Below are positions 52,401 through 62,720 of a DNA stretch of 64,000 bases, one piece after another. Source of the DNA: Branchiostoma lanceolatum (lineage: Eukaryota > Chordata > Leptocardii > Amphioxiformes > Branchiostomatidae). The DNA lies in assembly GCF_035083965.1 (NCBI RefSeq), contig NC_089722.1:28232642-28296641 (forward strand). Reading direction: 5' to 3'. The number at the start of each line of letters is the position of its first letter. Positions within the stretch are counted from its first letter, which is position 1. Under the pieces are notes generated by a model, which worked only from the letters and a program-made list of their open reading frames with translations, was not told the origin of the DNA and searched no databases. The translations under genes and the position numbers were made by a program.

Positions 52401-55400
52401 ATCGTATACTGTAAAACGTATTCATTTTTACTTCCTAGAATTATCATCTATTGGAAAATAACTCCCCCTCTAGAGTTTAGGACTCCTTTAAACAACGAAA
52501 TAGGAATACATAAGGCTGTTGAAACGTACGTAGGCGGAGTCATATAGTCGCCATCTTCGGGGAAGGACACTTGTTTTCCCCTCTTGGTTCATTTAAGCTA
52601 TAAACGCACCAAACCTGCTCGGCTGATCACGCACCGGCAATATATATCCCCACCATGTATATTCCTACAGTGAGTTTGCCTTTACGATGGTCATGTCCCT
52701 GGTACTGAAGCGGTGGCCCACACATATCGTCCCGAGCTTTTACTATGCTTTGATGGACTAAGAAAGAGAAACACAAATATTACGATCGAAGCGGACGGTT
52801 TTATCGAAATTCTGCTACGTATCTCTGGGATTGAAATGCCATCTGTTCCACAGTACCTTTTACCACGGAGTAATAAAAATCATTTTTATCAGCAAATGCT
52901 GAAACTAAAGTTTGTCTCGAACTTTTAATGTCGTATAGTTTACTACTTATATGGCTTTTGCGAGTGCCTCACTTTTAAGTAGTGATGAATGATAAAAACG
53001 GAAATTTAGCAGTACGTTTCTTCTTTGTCGAGTGGCTATGATCCAAAAGTTTTATAAGGATTGATATAGCTTTGAATGTCAACTTTCAGTGTTCAATAAC
53101 CTTACCGATTAGTTTTTAAGAATAACAAGAGTTTTGAAAATATTGATTTTTAGTTCGCCCTGGCCCGTTTGTAATATTCAGCCTCCAGAAAGTAATCCTG
53201 GCATCTGAATGCTGCTAATAGATATATATATATGACATATGTATATGTATGTAGGATATTGGAGTTTTCTTTTTACACAACCAGTCACTTCTTACCTGCT
53301 GACGTTTCGATGTCTGTCAAAAAAACAGCGAAACGTCAGCAGGTGAGAAGTGACTGGTTGTGTAAAAAGAAAACTCCAATATCATATGTTCTACCAACCG
53401 AATGAAATAACATATCTAAGCATGACAACTTGCCGCATGGTGATTTACTGAGTCATTTCTCCGCCCGCGGGCTGCCATTTGTCACCGGTTGTACCTACAG
53501 CGATACCCTCCCAAACTGTAAATCACGACACCCCAGCTAATAACCCTGTCAGCTCGGCTAATATAAGAGCGTGACGTATTACTAATGCAACATATCTCAA
53601 GCTTTGCACCCGCTTGATATGTCGGAAACACGTTTATAAATGGTTCGTTACAATATCAGACGTTTAGCAAGGAGAAAATGGGGGAAAGTTGTGAGAAAAG
53701 ACATTGTGACAGTTTGGGAAAACTAATTATAACTATGTATGATATTAATTTCGTTACTAATGTTTGGTGACGTTGGTGCTCGATCATGCGCAAGCCCATC
53801 GCTGGCCCAGTCTTACAGCAACTGCATAGGTTGTTCGCACATGACGTCACAGCCACCATGTTTCCTGGTCGAACCTGGTAGCAACAGCATAGGTTGTTCG
53901 CGCATGACGTCACAGCCACCAGGCACCATGTTTCCTGGTTGAACCTGGCAGAGTCAGAACTATAAATGTCAATGTGTATAATGAATGTAGTGACGTATAG
54001 AAATCAACATTTAACAGACATCTTCCATGATTGACCATCCAACATGGCGGAGAAAACTTGCGTCACGGTCACGTGACTGCCCAAACGATGCTTTCAATGT
54101 ACTCTTATCATGTCCAGATTCCATATCCGTCCACCTAGGCCAATATATACATTTATAACGCTATGCAAAAAAAGAAACTGTACTATTCCTAAAACATGTG
54201 GCCTAGAAATACCCAATATAATGTTCCCAATAGTTCCCTCTAGTAATTGATCTAGGTTTCATTCAACATAGTAATGTACTATTTACAACATTAGAATTCA
54301 TTCATTCATTATTTCTTTGCTATATATGTAGCATGGTGCATACCTCTGTCATTATATTTCATATTAGTTGGTGTTATGTTCCAGGTATTCTGACCGGAAG
54401 TGTCTACAAAGATTTGGAGCTGAAGAGACACGGGTTTCCGGCGGAAGGATGCATCAACGGCTCTGTCGTCCTCGTCAAGACGCACGAGTTCGGCGGGAAC
54501 AACTCCTTCAAGCACTTTGATAAGGTACGTGACATCATGTCACGTGACACGACGCCGTCCAACCGAGAAAGAGCTCTGGGAAGTGCGGATTTGACAACAA
54601 TTTGATTGAAGTGAAGGCTAGGCATGATGGATGTTAAATTTATAGCATAGCGTTCTCAAGATGAAACGCCATAGCACGGAATATCCAAACAACAACAACA
54701 ACATGGCCTGACATATAGCACATTTATCCTAAAATAGCATAACAGATGATTGTCCAAATAGCGATATAGAAATTACAAAACGGGAGAAAGTATGTTGTGC
54801 ACAAAATTGCCTGAACGCTATGTGAGGACAAAGCGTTGAACATTTGACATTTCATACAAATGTCGAAATGTATTTTCCTCTAGCAGGAATACGGACAGTT
54901 GCTAACATCGAATCCTCACAAATGGACATGCTAAAAATACCACAGGCTTTTTCTCGCTCGTACTTGTAGATATAAATTTCAATTTCCAATTCCCGGTAGA
55001 GCGTTTTATCTTTATCGTCAAGGGACAAAGTGGTCCCCACCGTTTCATTTAAGCTGCGGTCGATAAATCTATAGCATTAGGATCACCACATTTAGACAAA
55101 ATGAAGATCTGTCGTTCAGACCTATTGTTGAGAAATATTGGATCTGTTAGCCTGTTGTAGCTGCGTCCCAATTCATGACTGTGAGGCCAGGAGGTTGTGG
55201 CTGCTGGGGAAAGTTTTTGTTGTGTTTCTGAAATTCTTTTGCTGTTGTCAATGTTGCACAGTCTACCAAAGACCATTTTTAAGTCCATACTGGGAATTCA
55301 GTCATAGTAACTATAGCTCTATAGATTGTTAAAAGTAACTTAAACACATGGTGTCCACCATGCAATGTGAAAACATTTCATGCAGTTAAGATTACAACAA

Positions 55401-56217
55401 AATTAATGACGGAAATTCTCTCCACACATGTGTTTCTGCCTGATATAGAAGTCGTGTCAGATCTCAAGTTTCTCAATGTGGAAAAGTGTCACATGCATGT
55501 TTCCACCTCAACGTATGTACGAAAAAGTGTCTCGCACACGTGTTTCTACCTGGTGCAAAGGCTGTGTCTTATGTTTGTCATTTTGTCTTATGCAGACAAT
55601 CTTGATGGTGCGAGACCCATACGACGCCATCTTGGCGGAGTTTAACCGGCACTACGGTGGTCATAACGGGTTTGCCGCCATGGCCAGATATAAGAGCCAA
55701 GGTGAGGCAAGATGTTGAAGTATTCAAGTCTAATGAATTCGTCCATACTTTTCATATAATGAGTATTCTGCATTATTCATTGCATTACTGAAATCATGAA
55801 TCATAACAAAAGTAAATGCACTTTCTGCTAACCACTCTAGTGAAGTTACCCTAACCAATCGCCTTTTCCGTTCTTCCTGCAGCGTGGCGGGAGTTCGTCG
55901 AAGGCAAATCCCAGACATGGAGCAACACGTTTCTTGATTGGCTGAAATTTCCCGGTCCTTTGCTCATCGTCCAATACGAGAGACTACGAGACGACCTCGA
56001 CAATCAAGTCAGGAGGATAGCTAGATTCTTAAACCTTCCGGAGATCTCGCAGGATAGAATGGACTGCGTCATAAGGAATTCTGAGGGAAAATTCAAGCGC
56101 CGGAGAAATTTAGAGGACAATTTTGACCCTTTTTCAAGACAGCAGAGAGCTGTAGTAAATGTGTACAAAAAGGCTGTATATATGCTAATAGACCAGCATG
56201 AAAAACAAAATAGATGA
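37416..56217 (+). CDS. WSCD-like sulfotransferase without WSC domain
   Basis: Type II Golgi sulfotransferase predicted to move sulfate from PAPS to a carbohydrate. Exons: 37416-37845, 54385-54524, 55596-55701, 55883-56217; GT-AG introns, phases 1,0,1, closing to 336 aa. Features: basic N-terminus, signal anchor ~12-34 ([20 protein letters not shown]), stem, PAPS 5'-phosphosulfate loop [12 protein letters not shown] (127-138), exon 2 with [10 protein letters not shown], 3'-phosphate motif [19 protein letters not shown] (192-210), and exon 4 with the late [13 protein letters not shown] strand-helix and a FKRRRNL segment. The FPGSGNTW form and the order of motifs match the sulfotransferase half of WSCD1/WSCD2. 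The WSC (Cys-rich) domains of the vertebrate proteins are absent, since exon 1 goes straight from anchor and stem to the PAPS loop. Intron 1 is 16.5 kb and rich in repeats. An out-of-frame ATG five bases upstream starts a short overlapping uORF. Confidence 0.9.
39138..39277. mobile_element. MITE, TAATCTCCAAGCAGAT family, short form, 9-bp target duplication
   Basis: 140 bp. Starts TAATCTCCAAGCAGAT. Inner arms TGCAAAATCGTAACGTTTCT and GAGAAACGTTACAATTTTGC pair. Ends GTAGACTA. The 9-mer CATAAAAGC flanks both sides (39129-39137 and 39278-39286). The right terminus no longer matches the left, yet the duplication is exact. Confidence 0.82.
42492..42517. repeat. (CTTA)n microsatellite
   Basis: Six CTTA units in sulfotransferase intron 1. 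Confidence 0.9.
43175..43430. repeat. SINE-like degenerate repeat, copy 1
   Basis: Contains GGTACCCATTATTACACCTGAGTGG, TGTTGCCCTTCCCAG-like and a terminal AGAACCTATGACCTC...CCGGAAGCCGTAGCC segment (motifs read in order). The same ordered motifs (ACACCTxAGTGGA, TTTCCCAAGGGCA, ATTCGxACCC, CCCTGCC) occur at about 45375-45520 and 49320-49510. The ATTCGAACCCGGG block resembles a tRNA TPC arm, as in tRNA-derived SINEs. The cloverleaf is not intact, so it is not a tRNA gene. Confidence 0.4.
44255..44605. mobile_element. TAGCCTGGGTACC...GGTACCCAGGCTA element carrying a nested MITE
   Basis: Outer inverted ends TAGCCTGGGTACCATCCTCC and GGAGGATGGTACCCAGGCTA, continuing as CGTAGTAATCGCTGGCTC and the near-complement. 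A second TIR element is inserted at 44314-44549. No clear duplication flanks the outer element. A further partial copy lies immediately left (about 44161-44254), so insertions are stacked here. Confidence 0.75.
44314..44549. mobile_element. PIF/Harbinger-like MITE nested in another element, TTA target
   Basis: 236 bp with ends AGCCCCCCTCTCACTG and CAGTGAGAGGGGGGCT and subterminal CCCGCGGCACGCTGGCGGC. It is the sister of 11134-11323. TTA is present on both sides (44311-44313 and 44550-44552). The uninterrupted sequence at 12822-12886 has this TTA once (read in complement), which confirms the insertion point. Confidence 0.88.
45375..45520. repeat. SINE-like degenerate repeat, copy 2
   Basis: Holds TACACCTAAGTGGAGTGAGG, GCGTTTCCCAAGGGCACAAC, GTGATTCGAACCCGGGGCTG and CCCTGCCGTTACGACCCCAC. 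The GATTCGAACCCGGG block is tRNA-like. I saw no intact acceptor/D-arm partner, so it is a repeat rather than a tRNA gene. Confidence 0.45.
49320..49510. repeat. SINE-like degenerate repeat, copy 3
   Basis: Holds ACCTTTCCCAAGGGCAAAAC, AGGATTCGGACCCAGGACCT and CCCTGCCATTACGTCACCAC in the same order as at 45375-45520. Confidence 0.45.
49833..50350. repeat. direct duplication with nested hairpins
   Basis: Two ~100-bp direct copies, 49833-49935 and 50245-50345, share CCCCGGTAxTxATCGGATGG, AAACCTGTG.xTGGAAACACT and GTATCTAGAACACGTCG. Between them are a 73-bp hairpin (50088-50160) and a second hairpin (50169-50223). The arms reuse the CATCCGATTACTA and ACCGGGGCTCC motifs of the flanking copies, so they probably derive from the same element family. 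Confidence 0.7.
50088..50160. repeat. 73-bp near-perfect palindrome
   Basis: Arms of 36 bases beginning GTGAAAAACTT and ending AAGTTTTTCAC, with one A/T mismatch, meeting at ACTACTAGTA. The neighbouring hairpin 50169-50223 has 16-base arms TTCAGGGTAGCGAGTG / CACTCGCTACCCTGAA. Confidence 0.9.
50422..50990. repeat. three diverged tandem units of about 165-215 bp
   Basis: Each unit runs from GGCACTTGCCCC-like sequence through CAGTCTxGAACCGGGGACGAA, GACTGATTGTGG, AGATCTCAAAxTGAAG to GTGCGACCGTTAGC and TTGGTTGGCAC. Units start near 50422, 50589 and 50769, with a remnant at 50981. No coding frame is conserved across units. Confidence 0.8.
51933..52487. mobile_element. 555-bp non-autonomous TIR element with TTAA target
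   Basis: Ends AGGAGTCCTAAACTCCAGA and TCTAGAGTTTAGGACTCCT are inverted repeats that continue with weaker similarity for ~50 bases (TTAATTTCCACTAGAT against the complement of ATCTATTGGAAAATAA). TTAA flanks both ends (51929-51932 and 52488-52491). A TTAA duplication is the signature of piggyBac-type insertion. The interior is AT-rich with no transposase. Confidence 0.75.
53255..53383. mobile_element. short palindromic MITE, ACACAACCAG family
   Basis: Left end GATATTGGAGTTTTCTTTTT and right end AAAAAGAAAACTCCAATATC are exact inverted repeats, continued by ACACAACCAGTCACTTCT and its complement and by CTGCTGACGTTTCG. Related to 26892-27059. Flanks show only weak ATATG similarity. Confidence 0.85.
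53787..53945. repeat. two tandem units containing palindromic CRE sites
   Basis: Two ~65-bp units each read GCATAGGTTGTTCGC, CATGACGTCACAGCCACC and ATGTTTCCTGGT.GAACCTGG. Each contains the full TGACGTCA palindrome, the CREB/ATF consensus. They lie ~450 bp upstream of sulfotransferase exon 2. Binding is not shown. Confidence 0.75.
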
Positions 56218-57119
56218 CTAGAACATTAACGTAAAATAGATATGATAAAATAATTGGAGGGACGGGAATACGAATTCTTACATTCGACACGTTGGTATAT
56301 CATGCTACTTTATCGTTAAAAATGTTCAAGGCATGCGTGAAAAAGCATGGTCCTATTGCCCAATGGTCTGGAGCTTATCCCGGTTTTATAAGCCATATAT
56401 TTGTATTAAGCATTTTGTGACACCCTTGTAGTAAGATCCGAGTCCACTACAAGCAAGCCCCTGCCTCGTTGGTCGGGATAAGTCTATTGCAGTTCCAAAT
56501 TTTATTGCTAGGATAACTGAGACACACAGTGGGCCGTAACTATTGCAGAGCCACAGACCATACAGCATACAGTAGGTACATTTGAACCATCGTGGGCATG
56601 GTAGGCACTGTCCAATGGTGACCACGGGTTTAGGCCACTCTATGTTGTACTGCATTAGACATGATATGATATTGTTTCCTCGTTTTCAGCTGTAACTTGT
56701 CGTTGCGCAACATTTGTAGTATGTATTGTTTTTTTAGTGCCAATTTTCTCATGAAGAAACTTATGAGACTCTATTTTCGTCATCAGGGATTATTCACACA
56801 CGATACAATCGCCACTAAACAGTGCTTTAAGCACGGTTTGATCAATTTTTACAAATCAATGTTGTATGTTGAATGAACAGAAAAAGCAAGTGAATGGAGC
56901 TAGGATGTGTAAATACATATTTTTCAACAGAAGAAAGTTGTATTGTTTGAGTATTGTCAAGTCTTGAGATGCAGTATGATGTCAGTAGAATACACTATAG
57001 CCGTATAACGGTAGATGTCATGACTACTAAAAATACACTATCAAACAAACTGGTTATTGATTTGTAGCGTAGAGACCGGGATTGTTTTTTAAGGGGCAAT
57101 AACAGAGATGGTAGTTCTA

Positions 57120-57650
57120 GTACAAGTAGTCTCAGTACCAGGGACGGTACTTCCAGCAACAGGGACAGTAGTTATCGCACCAGGGACAGTAATTCCAACA
57201 ACAGGTTCAGTTTTTTCAGCACCAGAGACAGGGTTGTGTGTTCAGCATTCTAGCACAAGGGACGCGCGACATACTCAGAGACAAGGATGCCATATTTGTA
57301 AAGTAAGTGTTTTCAGCACCAGGAACAGCATTTTCAGCGTCAGAAACGGGTGGTATATCAACCACCAGAGACAGGGATGCCCTAGGGATGGTATTTCAGC
57401 ACCAGGGACACTACTTTCAGCACCGGTGACAGGATATTCAGCACCAGGGACAGGTATGGTATTTTCAGCACCAGGGACACGATTGTCAGCACCAGGGACA
57501 CGATTGTCAGCACCAGGGACACGATTGTCAGCACCAGGGACAGGATTGTCAGCACCAGGGACAGGAGTGGTATTTTCAGCACTAGGGTCAGGAGTGGTAT
57601 TTACAGCACCAGGGACAGGAAAGCTATTTTCAGCACCAGGGACTTGTAGT
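57120..57650. repeat. 21-bp minisatellite (GCACCAGGGACA core)
   Basis: The core between about 57405 and 57640 is a 21-bp unit, TCAGCACCAGGGACACGATTG and variants; the left half (57120-57400) is degenerate with the same CACCAGGGACAG core. Because 21 is divisible by three, no stop arises and both strands stay open (199 codons plus, 131 codons minus, as SAPGTRL or VPGADNR repeats). I see no splice or start evidence for a gene. Confidence 0.9.
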
Positions 57651-58635
57651 AGTACACAGGTTGTTTCCACAGTGGATAGAACACCTGTTGGCAGCCTAAG
57701 GGCCTAATTTTACAGCTCGGACAGAGTGTGAATTGTGAAGAGAAATTATGTACTATTAGCATTGATTCATCTAAATTTGATTCAAATCTAAACTCGAAAG
57801 TTCAACTGCTTTGGTAGAGGTCATTCTGGATCAAAGTTGGACTGTAATTTCCACACACAACAGATTAGACTTACCCCAATTTTCGTCTAACCAACTCCAT
57901 GTATCCTCTTGATTTGGGTAGGTGTGTAGCGGTTGTGGAAATGGAGGTCACGTTTGAAAAGGGTTTACCTAACGTTTTCCTACAGTACCGTATCATGCTG
58001 TGTATGTTTGCGTGTTTTTATATGGGCAAAAAAACTGAACGGACTGTGGATGGATCTTTTTAATTTTTGGTATGTGAGTAGCGGTTGTAGGACCGAAGGT
58101 CATGTTCGAAGATGGCTCACCTAGCGTTTTCGTACAGTACTACAGCGAGCTGCTTATATTTGTGTGGTTGTTTGTTTGTTTGTTTGTGTACTGCATAACT
58201 CAAGAAGGTGTTAATGGTTGCGCGTGATATTTAGTGGATGGGTAGGATTTGCAGAAAGGAAGGTCAAGTTCGATAATGGGCCGCCTAGCGGGTACGTAAG
58301 ATACTACAGCGGAGATTCAAAGTTTAAGGTCAGATTTTCTGCAAGTGCTACGGTCATGATATTTGTGTGGCAGATAGTTCATGCCACAGGAAGTAAGTTG
58401 TGTACGTTTGGGCCCCCTCCGGCTTGTTTGGGAATAACTTTAGAAGGGGTCGACAGATCGTCGTGATGTTTGGTATGTAACGTTAGATAGATCAGATGGT
58501 GCGTTACATAATCAAATACTAACTATGCAAATTAATAGCTAATTTGCATAATTACTAAGGAAAGTTTATGAATCCGTTGCATTTCATAATGGGACTCTCA
58601 AACATGTGACATATGTAACTGAAATAGAGAGAGGT

Positions 58636-58814
58636 TAGCCTCTACCAGGCTCCGCCGGATGGCTGGAAAAATAGTAGAAATTGGCCGTAATAGAGTGAAT
58701 AGTCGATGGCAGAATGTACTCCCTCCGTAGCTAACTCCCTTGGCACACTATTCACTCTATTACGGCCAATTTCTACTATTTTTCCAGCCATCCGGCGGAG
58801 CCTGGTAGAGGCTA
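58636..58814. mobile_element. MITE, TAGCCTCTACC family, near-perfect hairpin with 9-bp target duplication
   Basis: 179 bp. Starts TAGCCTCTACCAGGCTCCGC, ends GCGGAGCCTGGTAGAGGCTA. Arms of about 70 bases are nearly identical in complement (ATTGGCCGTAATAGAGTGAA and TTCACTCTATTACGGCCAAT). The 9-mer GAGAGAGGT flanks both sides (58627-58635 and 58815-58823). The sister copy at 29627-29852 is older. Confidence 0.92.
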
Positions 58815-59666
58815 GAGAGAGGTATCGATAGATGTCAATAATGCAAATAGCTACCTAAGTTGCATGCTAATTTGCATAATTGATAAGAAAATACTACAAG
58901 AATATATTGGTAAGTGATGGGTATTTCATTTTGGTGGCATTAGGAAGCTAAGTAAAGGTGAACATATCACGCATCATCATGCATATCAGGGCTTCATAGC
59001 ATAACTTATAAGGAAATTTCTACAACAGGCTTGTTACTGTATGACCTGATTTCGGGGACACTGGGGGGGAGGGGCTGTTTAGATGTCTTATGAAGGTCAT
59101 GTAAACATATGGCCTTGTAAAAGTAGGTTATATAAACAGATGGACCACTGCACTACTCTCCAAGCAGAGGGGTGGGTCCGGCAGGTTTTTGACGTGTCTT
59201 TATGCATTTTTGTCTAGGTCAGGGTTGGTGACATAAAGTAAACGGGACAAACTAGAAAACTTTTACAGTTTAAACTCCGTTCAGAAAAACTAGAAAGCTC
59301 TCTACACTTTTCGTAGAAACCCTTATTGAAGTTGTTCTTTCGGCGAAGGTATGAGTTCCCCGAACTCTAGTGTGCAATGTTGAAATAATCTTTCTGTACC
59401 CCTGTGCCTTCTTCTGATTTTTTTTATGCCAGCAATTCCCCATTTGATATAGTCTATCATTTTTTTCAAGAGCGACAGGCTTGAATCCTCTATTCGAATT
59501 GGAGGACTCGAATCAGAGGCTAGTTTCATTACGTCTTGTAAACAGCGCGGCCATTTCGTAGCACCAGAAGTTGGACGTCCAGACGTTGGACCGACTGGTA
59601 CAACGTTTAACGTTTTTGCCGGGGTTTTACAGTGCAATGTGATGAAATAAAGTGTAGAAAACCACC

Positions 59667-62160
59667 ATGCCTGTTGACAGAAAGGCCGAAAGGTTTGTGA
59701 ACCGCCTCGCTCACAAACTCAACTCAGGTGAGTGAAAAATCTGACAAACTCCGCATATCCACCATGTGCCGCGCATGTACATGTGCGCACACGTTGCCTT
59801 AAAATATTTAAGAGTATGAACCACTGAGCTGTGCAAACCACATGTTCTAATGTATAATACCTTCTTTGATTCCTTTATTAGATGTTATAGACGGAAAATT
59901 AGCTCAGAGTCACTTGTAGCCTAAAAATTATACCGAGTGTTATGGCTGCCCCCCTCCCCCAAAAGTATAACTTCTAACGCTACTTGATAAGATTATGACG
60001 TTACAGCTGAGTTCGGGCTCAAATATCTAATTCTGTTTAGGAGTAGTGCACTTGTGAATGCCTGAACATGTGTATAGATAAGCTAACAAAAGCCAGTGTT
60101 GCTTTACCCCTACATAAATGACAAAGTTTTCGGATTGTTGATTTTTTATTTTTTCCAGATGAATGTGCCACTATGGGAGAGGCCAAGTTCAGGGCCATGT
60201 TCCAGACTGCAGTAGATGACCTCCCTGACAATAAGAAACTGAAGGACTTCCTTGTCGACAACTTTGACTCATACTTCAACAAACTTTGGAGGTAGCTAGA
60301 GTCTTCGACAATTCTTAAAGGGTTGACAAAAATTAAATTGTCTTAGAAAAATTCTAGTGTTATAATAAAGTCAGTAATAAAATTAACGTGTTATTGTAGG
60401 TTTTCCTTTTGCCTTCTTGCAAATATTATTCATTTTTAATACTTATGTTACTATCGCAGGCTTACTGTATACCATAGCGTCTATCCAGGTAGAAAGTACA
60501 CTTGTAAGTTGTACGATAAGCCTTTCAATAGTCAAAATTAAAGTTCCTAGCATTCGTATTCCTTTCTCTCTAACCGTGAATTATCCTGATTTTTTTCAAA
60601 GTCTTATTATATACAAAGCTAAGGCTTGTACATAATATTTCATAACACTGTGTTTGTCACAGAAATGTCCAAGGCATCCCAGCAGCACATGAAGCAGTGC
60701 CGGGCTCTGTTGAACACCGCTACAACCTGCGGGCTGCCGACGGGTTACGGTCGGCGCTTTCATGGGTGGGAACGCTACCCCAGGCCGAGCAGATGCCACA
60801 CTGTGAGTCTGTACTTAAGTATTCTGACGTATGGCTCGTATGCTGAATCTGACTCTGAATCGCATGACTGGTAGAATGCTATAAAAGTCCTTTGATGTAA
60901 CACACCAGCATTGCACTGGCAGGGATATGGCCATAGCTGGCTGCATTATACCAAGGAGGTTTAAATCATAATACCAAACAACTTGTTACACCTAATCCTC
61001 CCACTATGGCCTCCGTGGTCAGTATTTCAACCAGCCCTACAGCATCAGCTATGGCTAAAGAACCCTATACGATAATTACAGTCTCTGCCACAGGTCTGAC
61101 ATCTGTGAGCTGAATCACTTATTTCCTGCGCTTCCGTTTTTTTTCTGCGCTGTGCATCAGTCTGGCTTCTCCTGATTCCAGCTGTCTGGGCAGTGTGCAT
61201 CTCCATCTGGAACGTTCATTTGCAAGGTCCTCCCAGTGCTCCGTATTAATATCTAGAGCCTCACACGTAACTTACTAACTTCCTTGGTATTGATAGTGAT
61301 ACTGATAAGTTGATGCAGCATTGTTTTAAAAATGATAATGCAGCATCGTTGCTTCACTTTTGAACTTTCTCTGCCTTTACATCACACCAGATCTGAACCT
61401 GTTCCAAAGATGGTTCCCTTCGGCTGAAGGTTCTGACGCCCTTCTGGACAACATCATCTCCTCCAAGAAGGACGACCTTGACTGCTTGGTGACCTTGACA
61501 CAACTGTTGAATCTCAACAAGCAGGCAGTAGCACTGCAGAAAGTTGCATCAGCGTTTGTCAGGTGGGTCCGATGTAGTCTTATGCAACAGCTGAAGTTCG
61601 CACCTTGGCAAACCACAGAAGCTGCTAGCATAACTTGTCTGTTGGACCTTAACCTTCCCCCTGCTGATGTAGCCTTTTGGTAACAAATTTGTATCGATCA
61701 TAAAGGATATTTGGGGAAAGGTTATGGTATCTGGCACCAATGCTTGAATGTCACCAATATTTTGCACTCAGTTCTGAGTCCTACTTTAAGTTTTACTGGT
61801 TGGCAAGAAATTTAACAAAGTGTAAAAGATGTTACGGTAATCTTCTCATAATACCATAGAACAGTTTATTGTTTCTGCTATGCTATTCCTATGGATGAGC
61901 AGGTTTTATCAGATTTCCTGATTTGATATACAATGAGTGTTTCACGATCAGGTACCTTGATGAAGAAGATGGCACTTGTGTGCAATTGAATATTCCAGTT
62001 TTAAGGACTTGAACTGAAATGACATTTTGTGTCCAGGAGACTGGAGGAGGCTTACGACAGCTGCCTGCAGGAAGATAAACAGGAGAGGGCAGCAGAACTG
62101 AGGGAGGTTGTTCTGAGGTTCCTGACGGTGCTGGACATACAAAGAAACCCTGCAGTCAAG
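59667..62160 (+). CDS. unrecognised helical protein, first five exons (gene runs out of window)
   Basis: Exons 59667-59727, 60159-60291, 60663-60802, 61391-61562 and 62037-62160; all introns GT-AG with phases 1,2,1,2,0, giving 210 codons with no stop. The start MPVDRKAERF lies in ACCACCATGC, a good initiation context. The predicted protein is soluble and helix-rich (for example DNKKLKDFLVDNFDSYFNKLW, GSDALLDNIISSKKDDLDCL, RLEEAYDSCLQEDKQERAAELREVV), with no membrane segment or signal peptide and no catalytic motif I recognise. The last exon ends in phase 0 before a GTGATT donor, so the rest of the gene lies beyond 64000. The regular helix spacing could be a HEAT/ARM-type repeat protein or the N-terminus of a large scaffold, but that is a guess. 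The coherence of five phased exons is the main evidence that the gene is real. Confidence 0.75.
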
Positions 62161-62439
62161 GTGATTCAGGAACAAATTTTGTTTCAATCTTTGTAGATGC
62201 TTGTGTTGTAAATTTTCTATGAATAGTTTATAACATACTAGTAGTGGCTACACAATTTAATTGTGAAACAGGCATCAGAAATGATAATTTTTTGAAACTT
62301 TTTTTTTATTTTTTAGGAGAAAACTAAATCATTAGATGTTATATGATTCTGCAAGGTTTACATGTATCTGTAAAGGTACATTATATTGAGAATATGTTGC
62401 AACAGCAATACGTTCAGACATTTGTGTTTTAGGAAAGTG

Positions 62440-62720
62440 CTGTGGCCTAGTTATATTCCCCTTCCAGTGGGAAGGGGGATATATTGTTTTTGCTTGCCTG
62501 TTCTTCTGGTCTCATTCCTGTATTACTCCGAGTGGGTACCCTAAAAGAGTCCGTTGCCCAAAAAAATGAACGGCTGCATGAACGTGTGTCTATATCGGTG
62601 GGAAATTCCCTTTTAGCTATCCCAGCTGATATCAAGCGTCAAACTGATGAAAGCTTGTTTGTAACTGAAGAAATTAGCAGGCAAAGTTCGGCAGCCGCGC
62701 GCGAGGTCGGAAGTACACAG
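62440..62720. repeat. dispersed repeat with CCCCTTCC..GGAAGGGG hairpin head
   Basis: Begins GTTATATTCCCCTTCCAGTG, then GGAAGGGGGATATATTGTTT, a short stem, followed by CGAGTGGGTACCC and a GC-rich tail. The head resembles about 10350-10400 (TTTCGCTTCCCATACCGTAG and GAAATATATTGTTTTTG), so two members of one family may be present. It lies in the intron after exon 5 of the last gene. Boundaries uncertain. Confidence 0.45.

Larger units (their letters stand above)
37846..54384 (+). other. 16.5-kb first intron of the sulfotransferase
   Basis: Spans GTAAG at 37846 to the CCAG acceptor ending at 54384. I find no nested gene on either strand. It carries MITEs (39138-39277, 44255-44605, 51933-52487, 53255-53383), hairpins at 50088-50223, degenerate SINE-like stretches (43175-43430, 45375-45520, 49320-49510), a ~180-bp tandem repeat (50422-50990), a CTTA microsatellite (42492-42517) and a CRE-containing tandem (53787-53945). 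Confidence 0.75.
56230..59660. other. intergenic between sulfotransferase and last gene
   Basis: No gene supported. It holds the 21-bp minisatellite (57120-57650), a TAGCC-type MITE (58636-58814), ATTTGCAT-rich AT stretches around it, and a CTCCAAGCAGAG remnant at about 59159. No canonical AATAAA was found close behind the sulfotransferase stop codon. Confidence 0.5.

Noticed and set aside
57108-57707. 199-codon repetitive plus-strand frame and its 131-codon antisense partner
   Set aside because: Explained by a 21-bp tandem repeat that cannot create stops. No Kozak start, splice sites or signal peptide.
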